34,023 bases of DNA, from positions 1-34,023 of the forward strand of contig CAYLNH010000046.1 of the NCBI GenBank assembly GCA_964384625.1, read 5' to 3'. The translations under genes and the position numbers were made by a program. Shown piece by piece: positions 16,199 through 23,721 of the stretch. Source of the stretch: CAYLNH01 sp964384625. GTDB taxonomy: Bacteria; Verrucomicrobiota; Lentisphaeria; JABSQK01. A model generated the notes under the pieces. The model searched no databases and had not been told where the DNA came from. It saw only the letters and a program-made list of their open reading frames with translations. Numbering within the stretch: the first letter of the stretch is position 1; each line of letters opens with the position of its first letter.

Positions 16199-17127
16199 GT
16201 CACCTTGCCTTTGGTGCTGCGGATGAAGATGTCTTCCAGACCCGGTTGGGCTACGCTGAACTCGATGATTTCGATCTCCGCGTCGAGCAGCCGCTGCAGG
16301 ATGTCCTTGGACGTCGGGTCGGTAGTGATCAACCGCAGCTGGCTTTCCAGAAGCTCACAGGCGGTCGTCGTCTCCAGTGTCTGCAGTACGGCGGCTGCCC
16401 GTTCGAGGTCGGCCGCTGCCACCCGAATCCGGACGGCGCGCCCCGCTGCCGCCGCCATGTCGGCATGGCGCAGATCATCGATGCTGCCGGCCAGGACCCG
16501 TCTGCCTTCCTCCAGGATACAGACCTCGTCGCAGATGTCTTCGAGGTCCGCGAGGATATGGCTGCTGATGATAATGGTTTTGCCCATGTGCGAGAGCTCC
16601 CGAAGAATCGCGCGCACCTCTGCCCGCGCCCGCGGGTCGAGACCGCTGGCCGGTTCGTCCAGCAGCAGCAGCGCCGGATCGTTTACCAGCGTCTTGGCCA
16701 GCAGCAGACGCTGGCGATTGCCGGTCGACAGCCCGCGAACCCCGATCTCCTCACGTTCCTTCAGGTCCGTTAGTTCCAGGACCTGGTCGATGGTTGACGG
16801 CCGCTGTGTGGGGGCAACGCCGGTGAGGCAGGCGAAGTATTCCATGTACTCGCGGATGGTCATCTGCGGCGGAAACCCGTATTCCGCCGGCATAAAGCCA
16901 ATCAGCCGGCGCACCCGGCGAACATCGCCCAAGGCGCTGTAGCCGTTGATGTCGATGCTGCCGCGATCCGGCTTAGCCAGCGTCGCGATCAGGCGCAGGA
17001 GCGTGGTCTTGCCGGAACCGTTCGGCCCGATCAGCCCCATTGTCGTGCCGGCGGCAACATCCAGCGACAGATCCTGAACGGCTGTGACAGTATCGTATGT
17101 CTTGCGCAAATCCTGAAGTCGAACCAT
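16195..17127 (-). CDS. ABC transporter ATP-binding protein
   Basis: This 310-residue cytoplasmic ATPase powers the adjacent permease. Walker A is GPNGSGKT (34-41), the signature is LSTGN (133-137, with N in place of the usual Q), Walker B is LLLLDEP (153-159), and the switch histidine is H190 in IIISSH. A C-terminal domain of about 90 residues follows, as in ABC-2 (DrrA/CcmA/GldA-like) exporters. It is the first gene of the operon; the Shine-Dalgarno sequence is weak (TAGGGG about 10 nt upstream). A promoter-like sequence lies just ahead. Confidence 0.93.
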   Translation of the reverse strand: MVRLQDLRKTYDTVTAVQDLSLDVAAGTTMGLIGPNGSGKTTLLRLIATLAKPDRGSIDINGYSALGDVRRVRRLIGFMPAEYGFPPQMTIREYMEYFACLTGVAPTQRPSTIDQVLELTDLKEREEIGVRGLSTGNRQRLLLAKTLVNDPALLLLDEPASGLDPRARAEVRAILRELSHMGKTIIISSHILADLEDICDEVCILEEGRRVLAGSIDDLRHADMAAAAGRAVRIRVAAADLERAAAVLQTLETTTACELLESQLRLITTDPTSKDILQRLLDAEIEIIEFSVAQPGLEDIFIRSTKGKVT

Positions 17128-17154
17128 GTGGCAGCGCCCCTACGGTGGTACATA

Positions 17155-17182
17155 CCTATAGGAGCGGCGGCCGGGATTTCAA
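17155..17182 (-). promoter_or_regulatory. Candidate promoter of the ABC operon
   Basis: On the minus strand TTGAAA (17182-17177) and TATAGG (17160-17155) are separated by 16 bp, matching 5/6 and 4/6 of consensus. The start site would be about 22 nt before the ATPase ATG. Confidence 0.45.
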
Positions 17183-17428
17183 GATGCTGACAGAGTCGCC
17201 CGGCTGAGTCTGACACGCAGTTCCGCGTGGTTGCGGCTGCGTTTCTCCGGCGTCCCCGCCGGTGGACTCAACAGTGCCAGACCCGTGACGTCGCCGTCGT
17301 CCAGCAGCCGCGGCAGGACGTACTCCTCGTAGCAGTCCCAGCCGCACACCCGGCTCGAGGCATGTCTGCAGCAATGCTTCCGCACATGCCTGGGCGATCA
17401 TGAAACCGTCGTCGCCGACGTCGGCCGT
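17179..17428 (-). pseudogene. Possible frameshifted gene remnant
   Basis: Two overlapping minus-strand frames each look protein-like over part of their length. The upstream one reads GDDGFMIAQACAEALLQTC (17401 is its ATG). The other picks up near 17350 with CGWDCYEEYVLPRLLDDGD and runs to a stop at 17179. One inserted or two missing bases between them would join the two. I recognise no family. It ends where the ABC promoter begins. It could equally be chance coding character in GC-rich DNA. Confidence 0.3.
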
Positions 17429-17461
17429 TTACGGCAGGCAAGCTGTACGAAAGGGTAATGT

Positions 17462-17971
17462 ATGGATCAGGCGAGGCCCAGGGTGTTGTTTCTCTGTACC
17501 GGGAACTCATGCCGCAGTCAGGTGGCGGGGGGCTGGACCCGTGCGCTCTGGGGGGATCGAATCGAGCTCTGCTCCGCCGGCATCGAAACGCACGGCCTGA
17601 GTCCCCGCGCTGTCCGGGTGATGGCTGAAGCGGGAGTCGACATTTCCGGGCATCGATCGAAGCTCGTGAACGAATTGGTCGACGCCGAGATCGATTTGGT
17701 GGTCACGGTCTGCGGCCAGGCACACGAAACCGGCCCTGGGTTCCCGGGTCGAACCAGAGTTGTCCATGTGGGCTTTGAAGATCCGCCGAGATTGGCGGAG
17801 TCAAACGCAACGGAGGAAGCCGGACTGGACTGCTATCGGCGTGTGCGCGATGAAATCAAGGCGTTTGTTGAGACGCTGGCGGACGTGCTTGCGCGCGAAA
17901 CAGACGCCGTCCTTGGCGACCTGTGCCCCGCCGGCGCCGCCATGATCGGGGGCTCCTGCGCCGGCGGGTAA
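17462..17971 (+). CDS. Low-molecular-weight phosphatase/arsenate-reductase (ArsC)-type protein
   Basis: The 169-residue cytoplasmic protein has the LMW-PTP P-loop CTGNSCRS (C12, R18) and the general-acid region HVGFEDPP (D108), where thioredoxin-coupled arsenate reductases have GFDDP. The core length and the VVTVC element (C84) also fit ArsC. The usual third redox cysteine, expected in an ETCP motif, is glycine here (HETGPG, G91). Other cysteines exist at 124, 155 and 166, the last two in a short C-terminal extension. It may reduce arsenate by another relay (for example a low-molecular thiol) or act as a phosphatase. No arsenite pump or ArsR is adjacent. AAGGG lies about 6 nt before the ATG. 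Confidence 0.8.
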   Translation: MDQARPRVLFLCTGNSCRSQVAGGWTRALWGDRIELCSAGIETHGLSPRAVRVMAEAGVDISGHRSKLVNELVDAEIDLVVTVCGQAHETGPGFPGRTRVVHVGFEDPPRLAESNATEEAGLDCYRRVRDEIKAFVETLADVLARETDAVLGDLCPAGAAMIGGSCAGG

Positions 17972-17992
17972 TCGCAGAACGCGGCAGTGCAG

Positions 17993-18907
17993 TCACCGGC
18001 GGCGGAAAGCCGTCGGTGATGTGCCGACGGCCTTCTTGAAACTGCGCGAGAAGTGATAGACATCGTCGTAGCCCACTCGGGCGGCGACTTCGTGGCAGCG
18101 TAATGAAGTCGTTTTCAGGAGAACCTTCGCGGCTTCCATGCGGAGATGAAGCTGGTAGGCAATCGGCGAGATGCCGAACTGCGCTTTGAACTGCCGCAGG
18201 AAATGGCCGCGCGACATGGCGGCGCGTTCGGACAGGTCGTCAACGGTGAGCGGCCGCGTATAGTTGCTCTGAATGTGGTCGGCGATTTCGTCCATCGGTG
18301 TGCGCATGTGCGGTGAACCTCTTCCCGCCGGCGACATGCAGACGTCGGCGCACAACGCCAGAACGCGGGCCAGACAGACACATGTGTGGAAGGGGCCGAA
18401 CCCGGAACTGTTGCGCAGATATCCCACCAGGTTGATAAGAAGATCGTTGATCGTCGATGCTGTTTGGGCATCAAGCTGCCGGGGCGACACGAAGTCTTCG
18501 ACGGGACAGCCGATGATCCGTTCCAGCAGGATAGGAAAGGGCAGGGGCAGCGTCTCGCCGGTTTCTGTTTCACGGAACTCAAACGAGACTTCAGAGTAGG
18601 ATGCCCGGCAGTCGACGGCGCCGAAGTCGTGCATGTCGCCGGGGCCGCTCAGCACCAGGGTCCCCCTGGCAAAGGGATGCAGCTTGTCGTTCAGCCGGAA
18701 GTGTCCTTCCCCCCGGGTGTACAGCACGATGTGGTAGACGTCGTGCACATGTCCGCGCGATCGCCGCGATATCTGACGGCGAAGCTCGTCGATCGATGCA
18801 TGCAGAATATGGATGTTGTATCGCGACCCTTCATGGACTACCTGCAGTAGTTGCGGCCCGCGCGCCCACGTTTGGGTCTGGACAAAGCTCTTTGCTTGTT
18901 TCGGCAT
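17993..18907 (-). CDS. AraC-family transcriptional regulator (divergent from UroD-like gene)
   Basis: The product has 304 residues. The N-terminal part (about 30-130) is a cupin-like ligand domain (HDVYHIVLYTRGEGHF, then LVLSGPGDMHDFG). The C-terminal 100 residues are the double helix-turn-helix AraC domain: LTVDDLSERAAMSRGHFLR for the first unit and VAARVGYDDVYHFSRSFKK for the second, ending in the usual GTSPTAFRRR. It probably responds to a small molecule and activates the facing UroD-like gene. The stop is 21 bp from the convergent ArsC-type gene. No strong Shine-Dalgarno sequence precedes the ATG. Confidence 0.92.
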   Translation of the reverse strand: MPKQAKSFVQTQTWARGPQLLQVVHEGSRYNIHILHASIDELRRQISRRSRGHVHDVYHIVLYTRGEGHFRLNDKLHPFARGTLVLSGPGDMHDFGAVDCRASYSEVSFEFRETETGETLPLPFPILLERIIGCPVEDFVSPRQLDAQTASTINDLLINLVGYLRNSSGFGPFHTCVCLARVLALCADVCMSPAGRGSPHMRTPMDEIADHIQSNYTRPLTVDDLSERAAMSRGHFLRQFKAQFGISPIAYQLHLRMEAAKVLLKTTSLRCHEVAARVGYDDVYHFSRSFKKAVGTSPTAFRRR

Positions 18908-18953
18908 GAGTCTATTTGGAGTGTTGGTGTGCTGGAAGGCGGCACTCCCGGTA

Positions 18954-18988
18954 CATCATTCCATCAATCCATTACTCCACTCCATTCC
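18954..18988 (-). repeat. GGAATG/GATGGAATG-type degenerate repeats upstream of the AraC gene
   Basis: Read on the minus strand the segment consists of irregular units such as GGAATGGA, GTGGAGTAATGGA and TTGATGGAATGATG. It lies about 47 nt before the AraC start codon. The units closely resemble the GGAATGRT array before the PocR-AraC gene at 33043-33090. Confidence 0.5.
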
Positions 18989-19082
18989 GTATATCACTAT
19001 TATACATCATAATGTGCCGATAGTCTATTTATAAAGCCTGGAAATCAATCACTTTTATCCAAAGTAAATGGAGCGCCTCCCT

Positions 19083-19147
19083 TTGAACTAGCGGCGTTGC
19101 CGCGGTTGAACGGGCGAAGCCCCCTTGAACTAGCGAAGCGATTGAAC
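19083..19147. repeat. Four TTGAAC boxes separated by small palindromes
   Basis: TTGAAC occurs at 19083, 19106, 19125 and 19142. The three intervals are 11-17 bp and contain mini-hairpins: GCGGC-GTT-GCCGC, GGGC-GAA-GCCC and the weak GC-GAA-GC. The array ends 20 bp before the UroD-like start codon. It could be an intergenic repeat element, a structured leader or a set of regulator sites. Confidence 0.65.
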
Positions 19148-19167
19148 TCTGACCGTAGGGAAGACTG

Positions 19168-20355
19168 ATGAGTGTTTATATCACCGAAGAGCATCTCGCA
19201 AAGGCCGAGAAATTGGTAGAGAAGGCGAAAGCGAACAACGGCTTGGCGCCGGTTGATGTCGCCACGTTCTGGGAGAAGAACGATGCGGCGCGGAAGGATC
19301 CGTGGAACTGCGACCAGATGCCGTTGGGCATCGGGATGTCGAACGAATGCATGTTCGGTGAGATCGGTCTGGAGATGGACTGGTACCGACTCACACATGA
19401 CCCCAAGTGGCGGGCGCAGCACGCGAAGAAATACAACGATGAAGCTGAGAAGATTGTCGGCCGTCGACTGCTGAATGAAAACGTCCCGAACGGCAAAGGT
19501 CCGGGACTGCCGCCGATCAAGGGATTGCACGATATCTTCGAAGCAAAGAACGAATGGAACTCGGAGTCGTATTGGCTGCATCAGTCCGCCAAGAACCCCG
19601 ATGAACTCGCGGCATTGCTGGATCGCGTTGAATTGCGATTGGAGAACCTGCGCGATTTCCTGCTGCCGGAGAATTGGGAAGAAGGGAAGAAGGCCGCTTT
19701 GGAAGCCGGCGCGAAGATCCCGTTGTACCGCGGGCAGCGCGGCCCGGTAACGTTTGCGATGTCAGTTTACGGCGTCGAGGAATTGATCTATCTGATCATG
19801 GACGACGAGGCCTTGGCGAAACGATTCAGTAATGCGATCAAGAATGCCATGCTCGAACGCGCCCGCATCCTTGACGAGGAAGCCGGCTACACGCCGAAAG
19901 ATGCCCCGCATGGGTTCTATTGGTGCGATGACAACTGCGCGATGCTGAACAAAGATATGTACGAGTTCTTCGCCTACCCGATCATGGAAGCGGTCTACGG
20001 TCGCTACAGCCCGGATGAGGGCGACCGGCGTGGTCAGCATTCTGACTCGGACATGGCTCAGCATCTGCCGTTGTTCGGCAAGCTGGGAATGAATACCGTC
20101 AACTTCGGTCCGAACCTCTCGGTAGCCGAAATCCGTGAGCACCTGCCGAAGGCCGTGATTAACGGCCAGTTGGCGCCGTTCACCTTCAGCCGTAATGAAG
20201 AGGTGAACATCGTTGCCGAACTCGTGCGCGACGTTGAAATGGCGCGCGAAAAGAAGGGGGTCGTCTTCGCCACGGCCGGCAGCATCAACTACGGCTCCCG
20301 CCTTTCTGGCCTGCGCCTGATCATGTCCGCCATCGAGCACTACGGCCAGTACTAA
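19168..20355 (+). CDS. Uroporphyrinogen-decarboxylase-like (UroD/MtaA superfamily) protein
   Basis: This 395-residue cytoplasmic TIM-barrel protein is related to uroporphyrinogen decarboxylase and to corrinoid methyltransferases of the MtaA/CmuA type. Indications are the barrel strands around GPVTFAMSVYG and QHSDSDMAQHLPLFGKLGMNTVNFGP (only its core is listed: HSDSDMAQHL), and the C-terminal FATAGSINYGSR. It has a long N-terminal region with WEKNDAARKDPW. It is unlikely to be the haem enzyme HemE, since these proteins occur in many accessory copies; a methyl or decarboxylase role on an unknown substrate is inferred. AGGGAAG precedes the ATG. It faces an AraC gene and precedes a sulfatase by 150 bp. 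Confidence 0.75.
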   Translation: MSVYITEEHLAKAEKLVEKAKANNGLAPVDVATFWEKNDAARKDPWNCDQMPLGIGMSNECMFGEIGLEMDWYRLTHDPKWRAQHAKKYNDEAEKIVGRRLLNENVPNGKGPGLPPIKGLHDIFEAKNEWNSESYWLHQSAKNPDELAALLDRVELRLENLRDFLLPENWEEGKKAALEAGAKIPLYRGQRGPVTFAMSVYGVEELIYLIMDDEALAKRFSNAIKNAMLERARILDEEAGYTPKDAPHGFYWCDDNCAMLNKDMYEFFAYPIMEAVYGRYSPDEGDRRGQHSDSDMAQHLPLFGKLGMNTVNFGPNLSVAEIREHLPKAVINGQLAPFTFSRNEEVNIVAELVRDVEMAREKKGVVFATAGSINYGSRLSGLRLIMSAIEHYGQY

Positions 20356-20358
20356 GGC

Positions 20359-20376
20359 AATTCCGCGAACGGAATT
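20359..20376 (+). other. Hairpin just after the UroD-like stop codon
   Basis: AATTCCG and CGGAATT form a 7-bp stem with loop CGAA, three bases after the stop codon. A pyrimidine-rich tail (TCCTCT) rather than a T-run follows, so it may be a weak terminator or a 3'-end stabiliser within a UroD-sulfatase transcript. Confidence 0.45.
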
Positions 20377-20402
20377 TCCTCTAGACGTCGGCATAGTCGA
20401 CT

Positions 20403-20503
20403 CTGGTCGAGACCTTGACCTTTCGACTTGTCCTTCTCTCCTGCGGTACTAGCGTGAAAACTCGACCAGGGATTCTCCTCGGGGGAAGTATACGCAGGAG
20501 AAT
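20403..20503 (+). promoter_or_regulatory. Leader with two stems, one hiding the sulfatase ribosome-binding site
   Basis: CTGGTCGAG (20403-20411) and CTCGACCAG (20461-20469) are a perfect 9-bp inverted repeat. Directly after it, ATTCTCCT (20472-20479) and AGGAGAAT (20496-20503) form a perfect 8-bp stem with a 16-nt loop. The second arm contains the Shine-Dalgarno AGGAG, two bases before the sulfatase ATG. The pairing would block translation until opened. Confidence 0.55.
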
Positions 20504-20505
20504 AC

Positions 20506-22005
20506 ATGAAACCGAATATTATCTACATATACGCCGACGACTTGGGCCGCGGTATGCTCAGTTGCTATGGCCAGCGCCATTTTCAGACACCCAACATTGA
20601 CCGAATTGCGGCCGAGGGTGTGCGCTTCGATCAGTACTACGGCTGCTCTTACTGCGCCCCGGCGCGGGCCAGTTTCCTGACCGGACGACATGACTGCCAT
20701 GCAGGCGAGTGGACGGTAACCCGCGGCGGAATCTATGATGACCTGTCGCACGGCACGCGGACCTACGACGAAATTCGCGAGTTGATCCACAAGACCGGCA
20801 TCCAGGCGGGGCCGGATGACGTCTTCCTGGCTGAAGTCGCGCGGGAAGCCGGCTATGTGACCGGTGAGATCGGCAAACTCGAATGGGGCTTCGCCACTAC
20901 ACCGGAGCGCATGGACCGCCATGGCTGGGACTACCACTACGGCTACTACGATCATCAGCGTTGCCACGGGTTTTATCCGCCGTTCCTTTTCCGCAATGGC
21001 GAGCAGGTGGATATCCCCGGGAATACCCACGCGAACTGCGGCAAACACCCGATGGTGGACACGCCGAAAGCCGCGGCGAAACGCCATGACATGACCGGCA
21101 AGACGGTTTATTCACAGGACCTCTTTGACGACGAGATTCTGGCATTCCTCCGGCGCCACAAGGACGAGCGATTCTTTCTGTGGCATCCGTCACAGATCCC
21201 GCACGGACCGACGTCGATTCCGGAGATCCATCCGGCGGTCGCAGACAATGGGGAATTGACCGAGTGGGAGAAGGAGTATGCGTCGATGGTCCTGCGTCTG
21301 GACCAGACGGTCGGTCTGATTCTTGACGAACTCGAAACGCTGGGGATTGCTGAACGCACGGTGGTATTCTTTGCCGCGGACAATGGGCACGAAATCTACT
21401 ACCCCCGGCCTGGTCGAACGACAGTCGTGCGTTGGGACGGCGGGGAAGATGTGGCCGGGAATCCGGTGGATAACATTACCAGCAAGCACTATTCCGATAC
21501 CTGCGGCGATGTGTTCGACGGCAACAATGGCATGGCCGGTCTGAAACGCTGCAACCTGGAAGGCGGCGTGCGTTTGCCGGCGTTGATGCGGTGGCCCGGA
21601 AAGATCCGGCCCGGCATGGTCTGCAATCGGTTGTCCGCCAACTACGACTTCCTGCCGACGCTGGCTGAAATTGCGGGTGTCGACTGTCCTGACGGCAAGG
21701 ACGGGCGCTCCTTCCTGTCGGCTGTCCTGAATCCCGATGCGGCAGCGCAAGACCACGACTACGTTGTTTACGCATCCTTCCAGGGGCCGGCGCTGGTCGC
21801 AGTGGACGGCTGGAAGTTGCGGTATGTGGCGATGAACGAGAGCTTCCAGTTGTACTACCTGCCGGATGACTATCACGAGGAAAACGATGTGGCTGCCGAA
21901 CACCCCGACAAGGTTACAGCACTCAAGGAGATCCTCGTCCGCGAATGCGACGGCGACCTGAAATACGGCCACGCAGCGATCCAACGCGCCTGGTATGAGG
22001 AGTAG
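20506..22005 (+). CDS. Type I (formylglycine) sulfatase, apparently without signal peptide
   Basis: The 499-residue protein is of the alkaline-phosphatase superfamily and hydrolyses sulfate esters. It has the metal-binding DD at residues 11-12 (YADDLG), the sulfatase signature C50-A-P-A-R54 in which the cysteine becomes formylglycine by a separate maturase, and FFAADNGHE for further metal ligands. It starts directly with MKPNIIYIYADD, so no signal peptide is visible, which is unusual for a sulfatase of polysaccharide degradation; it probably acts on imported substrates in the cytoplasm. AGGAG lies 5 nt before the ATG, inside a stem. No formylglycine-generating enzyme is in the window. Confidence 0.92.
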   Translation: MKPNIIYIYADDLGRGMLSCYGQRHFQTPNIDRIAAEGVRFDQYYGCSYCAPARASFLTGRHDCHAGEWTVTRGGIYDDLSHGTRTYDEIRELIHKTGIQAGPDDVFLAEVAREAGYVTGEIGKLEWGFATTPERMDRHGWDYHYGYYDHQRCHGFYPPFLFRNGEQVDIPGNTHANCGKHPMVDTPKAAAKRHDMTGKTVYSQDLFDDEILAFLRRHKDERFFLWHPSQIPHGPTSIPEIHPAVADNGELTEWEKEYASMVLRLDQTVGLILDELETLGIAERTVVFFAADNGHEIYYPRPGRTTVVRWDGGEDVAGNPVDNITSKHYSDTCGDVFDGNNGMAGLKRCNLEGGVRLPALMRWPGKIRPGMVCNRLSANYDFLPTLAEIAGVDCPDGKDGRSFLSAVLNPDAAAQDHDYVVYASFQGPALVAVDGWKLRYVAMNESFQLYYLPDDYHEENDVAAEHPDKVTALKEILVRECDGDLKYGHAAIQRAWYEE

Positions 22006-22137
22006 CTGATGCGGCGATCCAAGCTTGAGAATCAAGAGTCGTCTGCGGAGACTGTTTGTCGGCGGCTGCGGTTCAGCGTACTTTGGTGACGTCGGCGACT
22101 TGATTGAGATCCCAAACCGAAAGGCCTGTTGCTCTGC

Positions 22138-23193
22138 ATGGAAGATCGCGATCACCCCCGGCGAGGACCCCATGTTGACCGTCTGACTTTCTGGCTTATG
22201 CGTCGCCGGGCTGCGGTGCGGCATCGGGCCATTCTCCGACGATTGCGGCGGCGGCCGCCGCGGATCGATGGGCGGCCGTACGACCCGATTCTGCCGCGAA
22301 CCGTGAACGGCAAGTTTGCCTGGCGGAAGATCTTTGATCATGATCCCCGCTTCGTAATTCTGTCGGACAAAATCGCAGCGAAGGAGTGGGTTGCGCAACG
22401 TGGCATTGCGGTGGAAACGCCGAAGGTGCTCTGGAGCGGTACGGACGCACGTGAAATTCCTGACGACGTTCTGGCCGGGGATGTGGTGGTCAAAGCCAGC
22501 CATGGCTGGAAGATGAACATCTTCGTCGAAAACGGCGAGTACGATCGGGAGCAGTTGGTCAAAGAGGCAAACGGTTTTATGCGCCGGAGCCACGGTTGGA
22601 AGACTCGCGAGTGGGCCTACTACGATGTTCCTCGGCGTCTTCTTGTGGAAGAGTGGATACGCCCGGCTCACGGCGATCTGGTCGACCTGAAGGTGTACGC
22701 CTATGGGCCGCACGTGGAACAGATTGTGCCGATCAGAACAGGGCGCGATGGCCGGGTCGCGGCGATTTGGGAGGCGGCCGGCGGCGGCGTATTCCGGCTG
22801 GCGGACAGTCCGTCTGCCATCTCCGACGAGATCGACCGGCGGCCTTTACCGGACACCACGGACCGGGCGGTGGCAATCGCCTCTGCCATCGGGGCGGACT
22901 TCGATCACCTCCGTGTCGATTTTCTGACGGACGGCGCCGCCTTGTACCTGGGCGAGGTAACAGTCTACAACCTCAGCGGCACTTCCCGTCACGCGGGACA
23001 CTTGATCGACACGCCGATGAATCGCTCCTGGGACCTGCGGCGGTCATGGTTTCTGCGGAGTCCGCAACGGGGTCTGCTCAAGCTTTATGCCGACGCCTTG
23101 CGGCGGGCGATTGATCAGGAGGCACTTACGATGCCGGGCTATGACGGGGCGGGGTTGCAGTCGTTGTCTGCGTCAGAACTCAGGCCGAAGTGA
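22138..23193 (+). CDS. TupA-like ATP-grasp protein
   Basis: The product has 351 residues from ATG 22138. It resembles the TupA-like ATP-grasp family: WRKIFDHDPRFVILSDKIAAKEW (core KFAWRKIF and SDKIAAKEW), then VVKASHGW, LLVEEWI near residue 165, and DHLRVDFL with LGEVTVYNLSG near the C-terminus for the metal and nucleotide sites. The family joins amino acids to sugars or peptides in cell-surface polymer synthesis, such as teichuronopeptide. The substrate here is unknown. A TTG start at 22129 is possible. The Shine-Dalgarno sequence is poor (AAAGG 13 nt upstream). It follows the sulfatase by 132 bp and is followed by the 63-bp repeat array. Confidence 0.75.
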   Translation: MEDRDHPRRGPHVDRLTFWLMRRRAAVRHRAILRRLRRRPPRIDGRPYDPILPRTVNGKFAWRKIFDHDPRFVILSDKIAAKEWVAQRGIAVETPKVLWSGTDAREIPDDVLAGDVVVKASHGWKMNIFVENGEYDREQLVKEANGFMRRSHGWKTREWAYYDVPRRLLVEEWIRPAHGDLVDLKVYAYGPHVEQIVPIRTGRDGRVAAIWEAAGGGVFRLADSPSAISDEIDRRPLPDTTDRAVAIASAIGADFDHLRVDFLTDGAALYLGEVTVYNLSGTSRHAGHLIDTPMNRSWDLRRSWFLRSPQRGLLKLYADALRRAIDQEALTMPGYDGAGLQSLSASELRPK

Positions 23194-23208
23194 AGTGGCT
23201 GGGATGTC

Positions 23209-23548
23209 GGGCTGGGTGCCTTGCTTTTGGCACACCTTTCAATGTGTGCCAGATCCCCGAGTCCGNNNNNNNNNNNNNNNNNNNNNNNNNNNNNNNNNNN
23301 NNNNNNNNNNNNNNNNNNNNNNNNNNNNNNNNNNNNNNNNNNNNNNNNNNNNNNNNNNNNNNNNNGAGTCCGGCAGCCCGGCCGCGTGCCTTGCTTTTGG
23401 CACACCTTTCAATGTGTGCCGGATCCCCGAGTCCGGCAGCCCGGCCGCGTGCCTTGCTTTTGGCACACCTTTCAATGTGTGCCAGATCCCCGAGTCCGGC
23501 AGTGGGGCTGGGTGCCTTGCTTTTTGCGCACCTTTCAATGTGTGCCGG
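23209..23548 (+). repeat. 63-bp tandem hairpin array, incomplete
   Basis: Four copies are visible with starts of the GCC-TTGCTTTT core at 23218, 23388, 23451 and 23514; the last three have a period of exactly 63 bp. In each copy GTGCC-TTGCTTTT-GGCAC can form a 5-bp hairpin, while GGCACAC-CTTTCAAT-GTGTGCC forms a 7-bp hairpin. Both use the same GGCAC, so they exclude each other. The fourth copy has lost the first hairpin but keeps the second through a G-U pair. The period is a multiple of three, so all forward frames remain open, but there is no start site or protein family. Copy number is unknown because of the gap. Confidence 0.85.
23266..23365. other. Assembly gap of 100 N
   Basis: Exactly 100 undetermined bases interrupt the tandem array between two copies of the same GAGTCCG junction. 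A round 100 is a usual scaffold placeholder, and the flanking offset (170 bp) is not a multiple of 63, so the true distance is unknown. Confidence 0.97.
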
Positions 23549-23721
23549 AGGTTGAGTTCTTGCCGGGAGTGGTGGAATCAGCGCGATTTTTGGGATTTGG
23601 TTGAGTCCGTGATTGCACTGCTCGGAGAAACCTGTATCGTTGGGCCGCGTGTGGATGGCTGGGTCTATTCGTTGTGCTCAGCAGATGCTTTGGAGATGAA
23701 TATCTGTGGAGGAGTTGTCCG

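Noticed and set aside
19168..20355. HemE of haem biosynthesis
   Set aside because: Two divergent copies next to AraC regulators and sugar enzymes, with no other haem genes, argue against the housekeeping enzyme.
23209..23548. CRISPR array
   Set aside because: The would-be spacers are nearly identical between copies and no cas genes are present; it is a tandem repeat.
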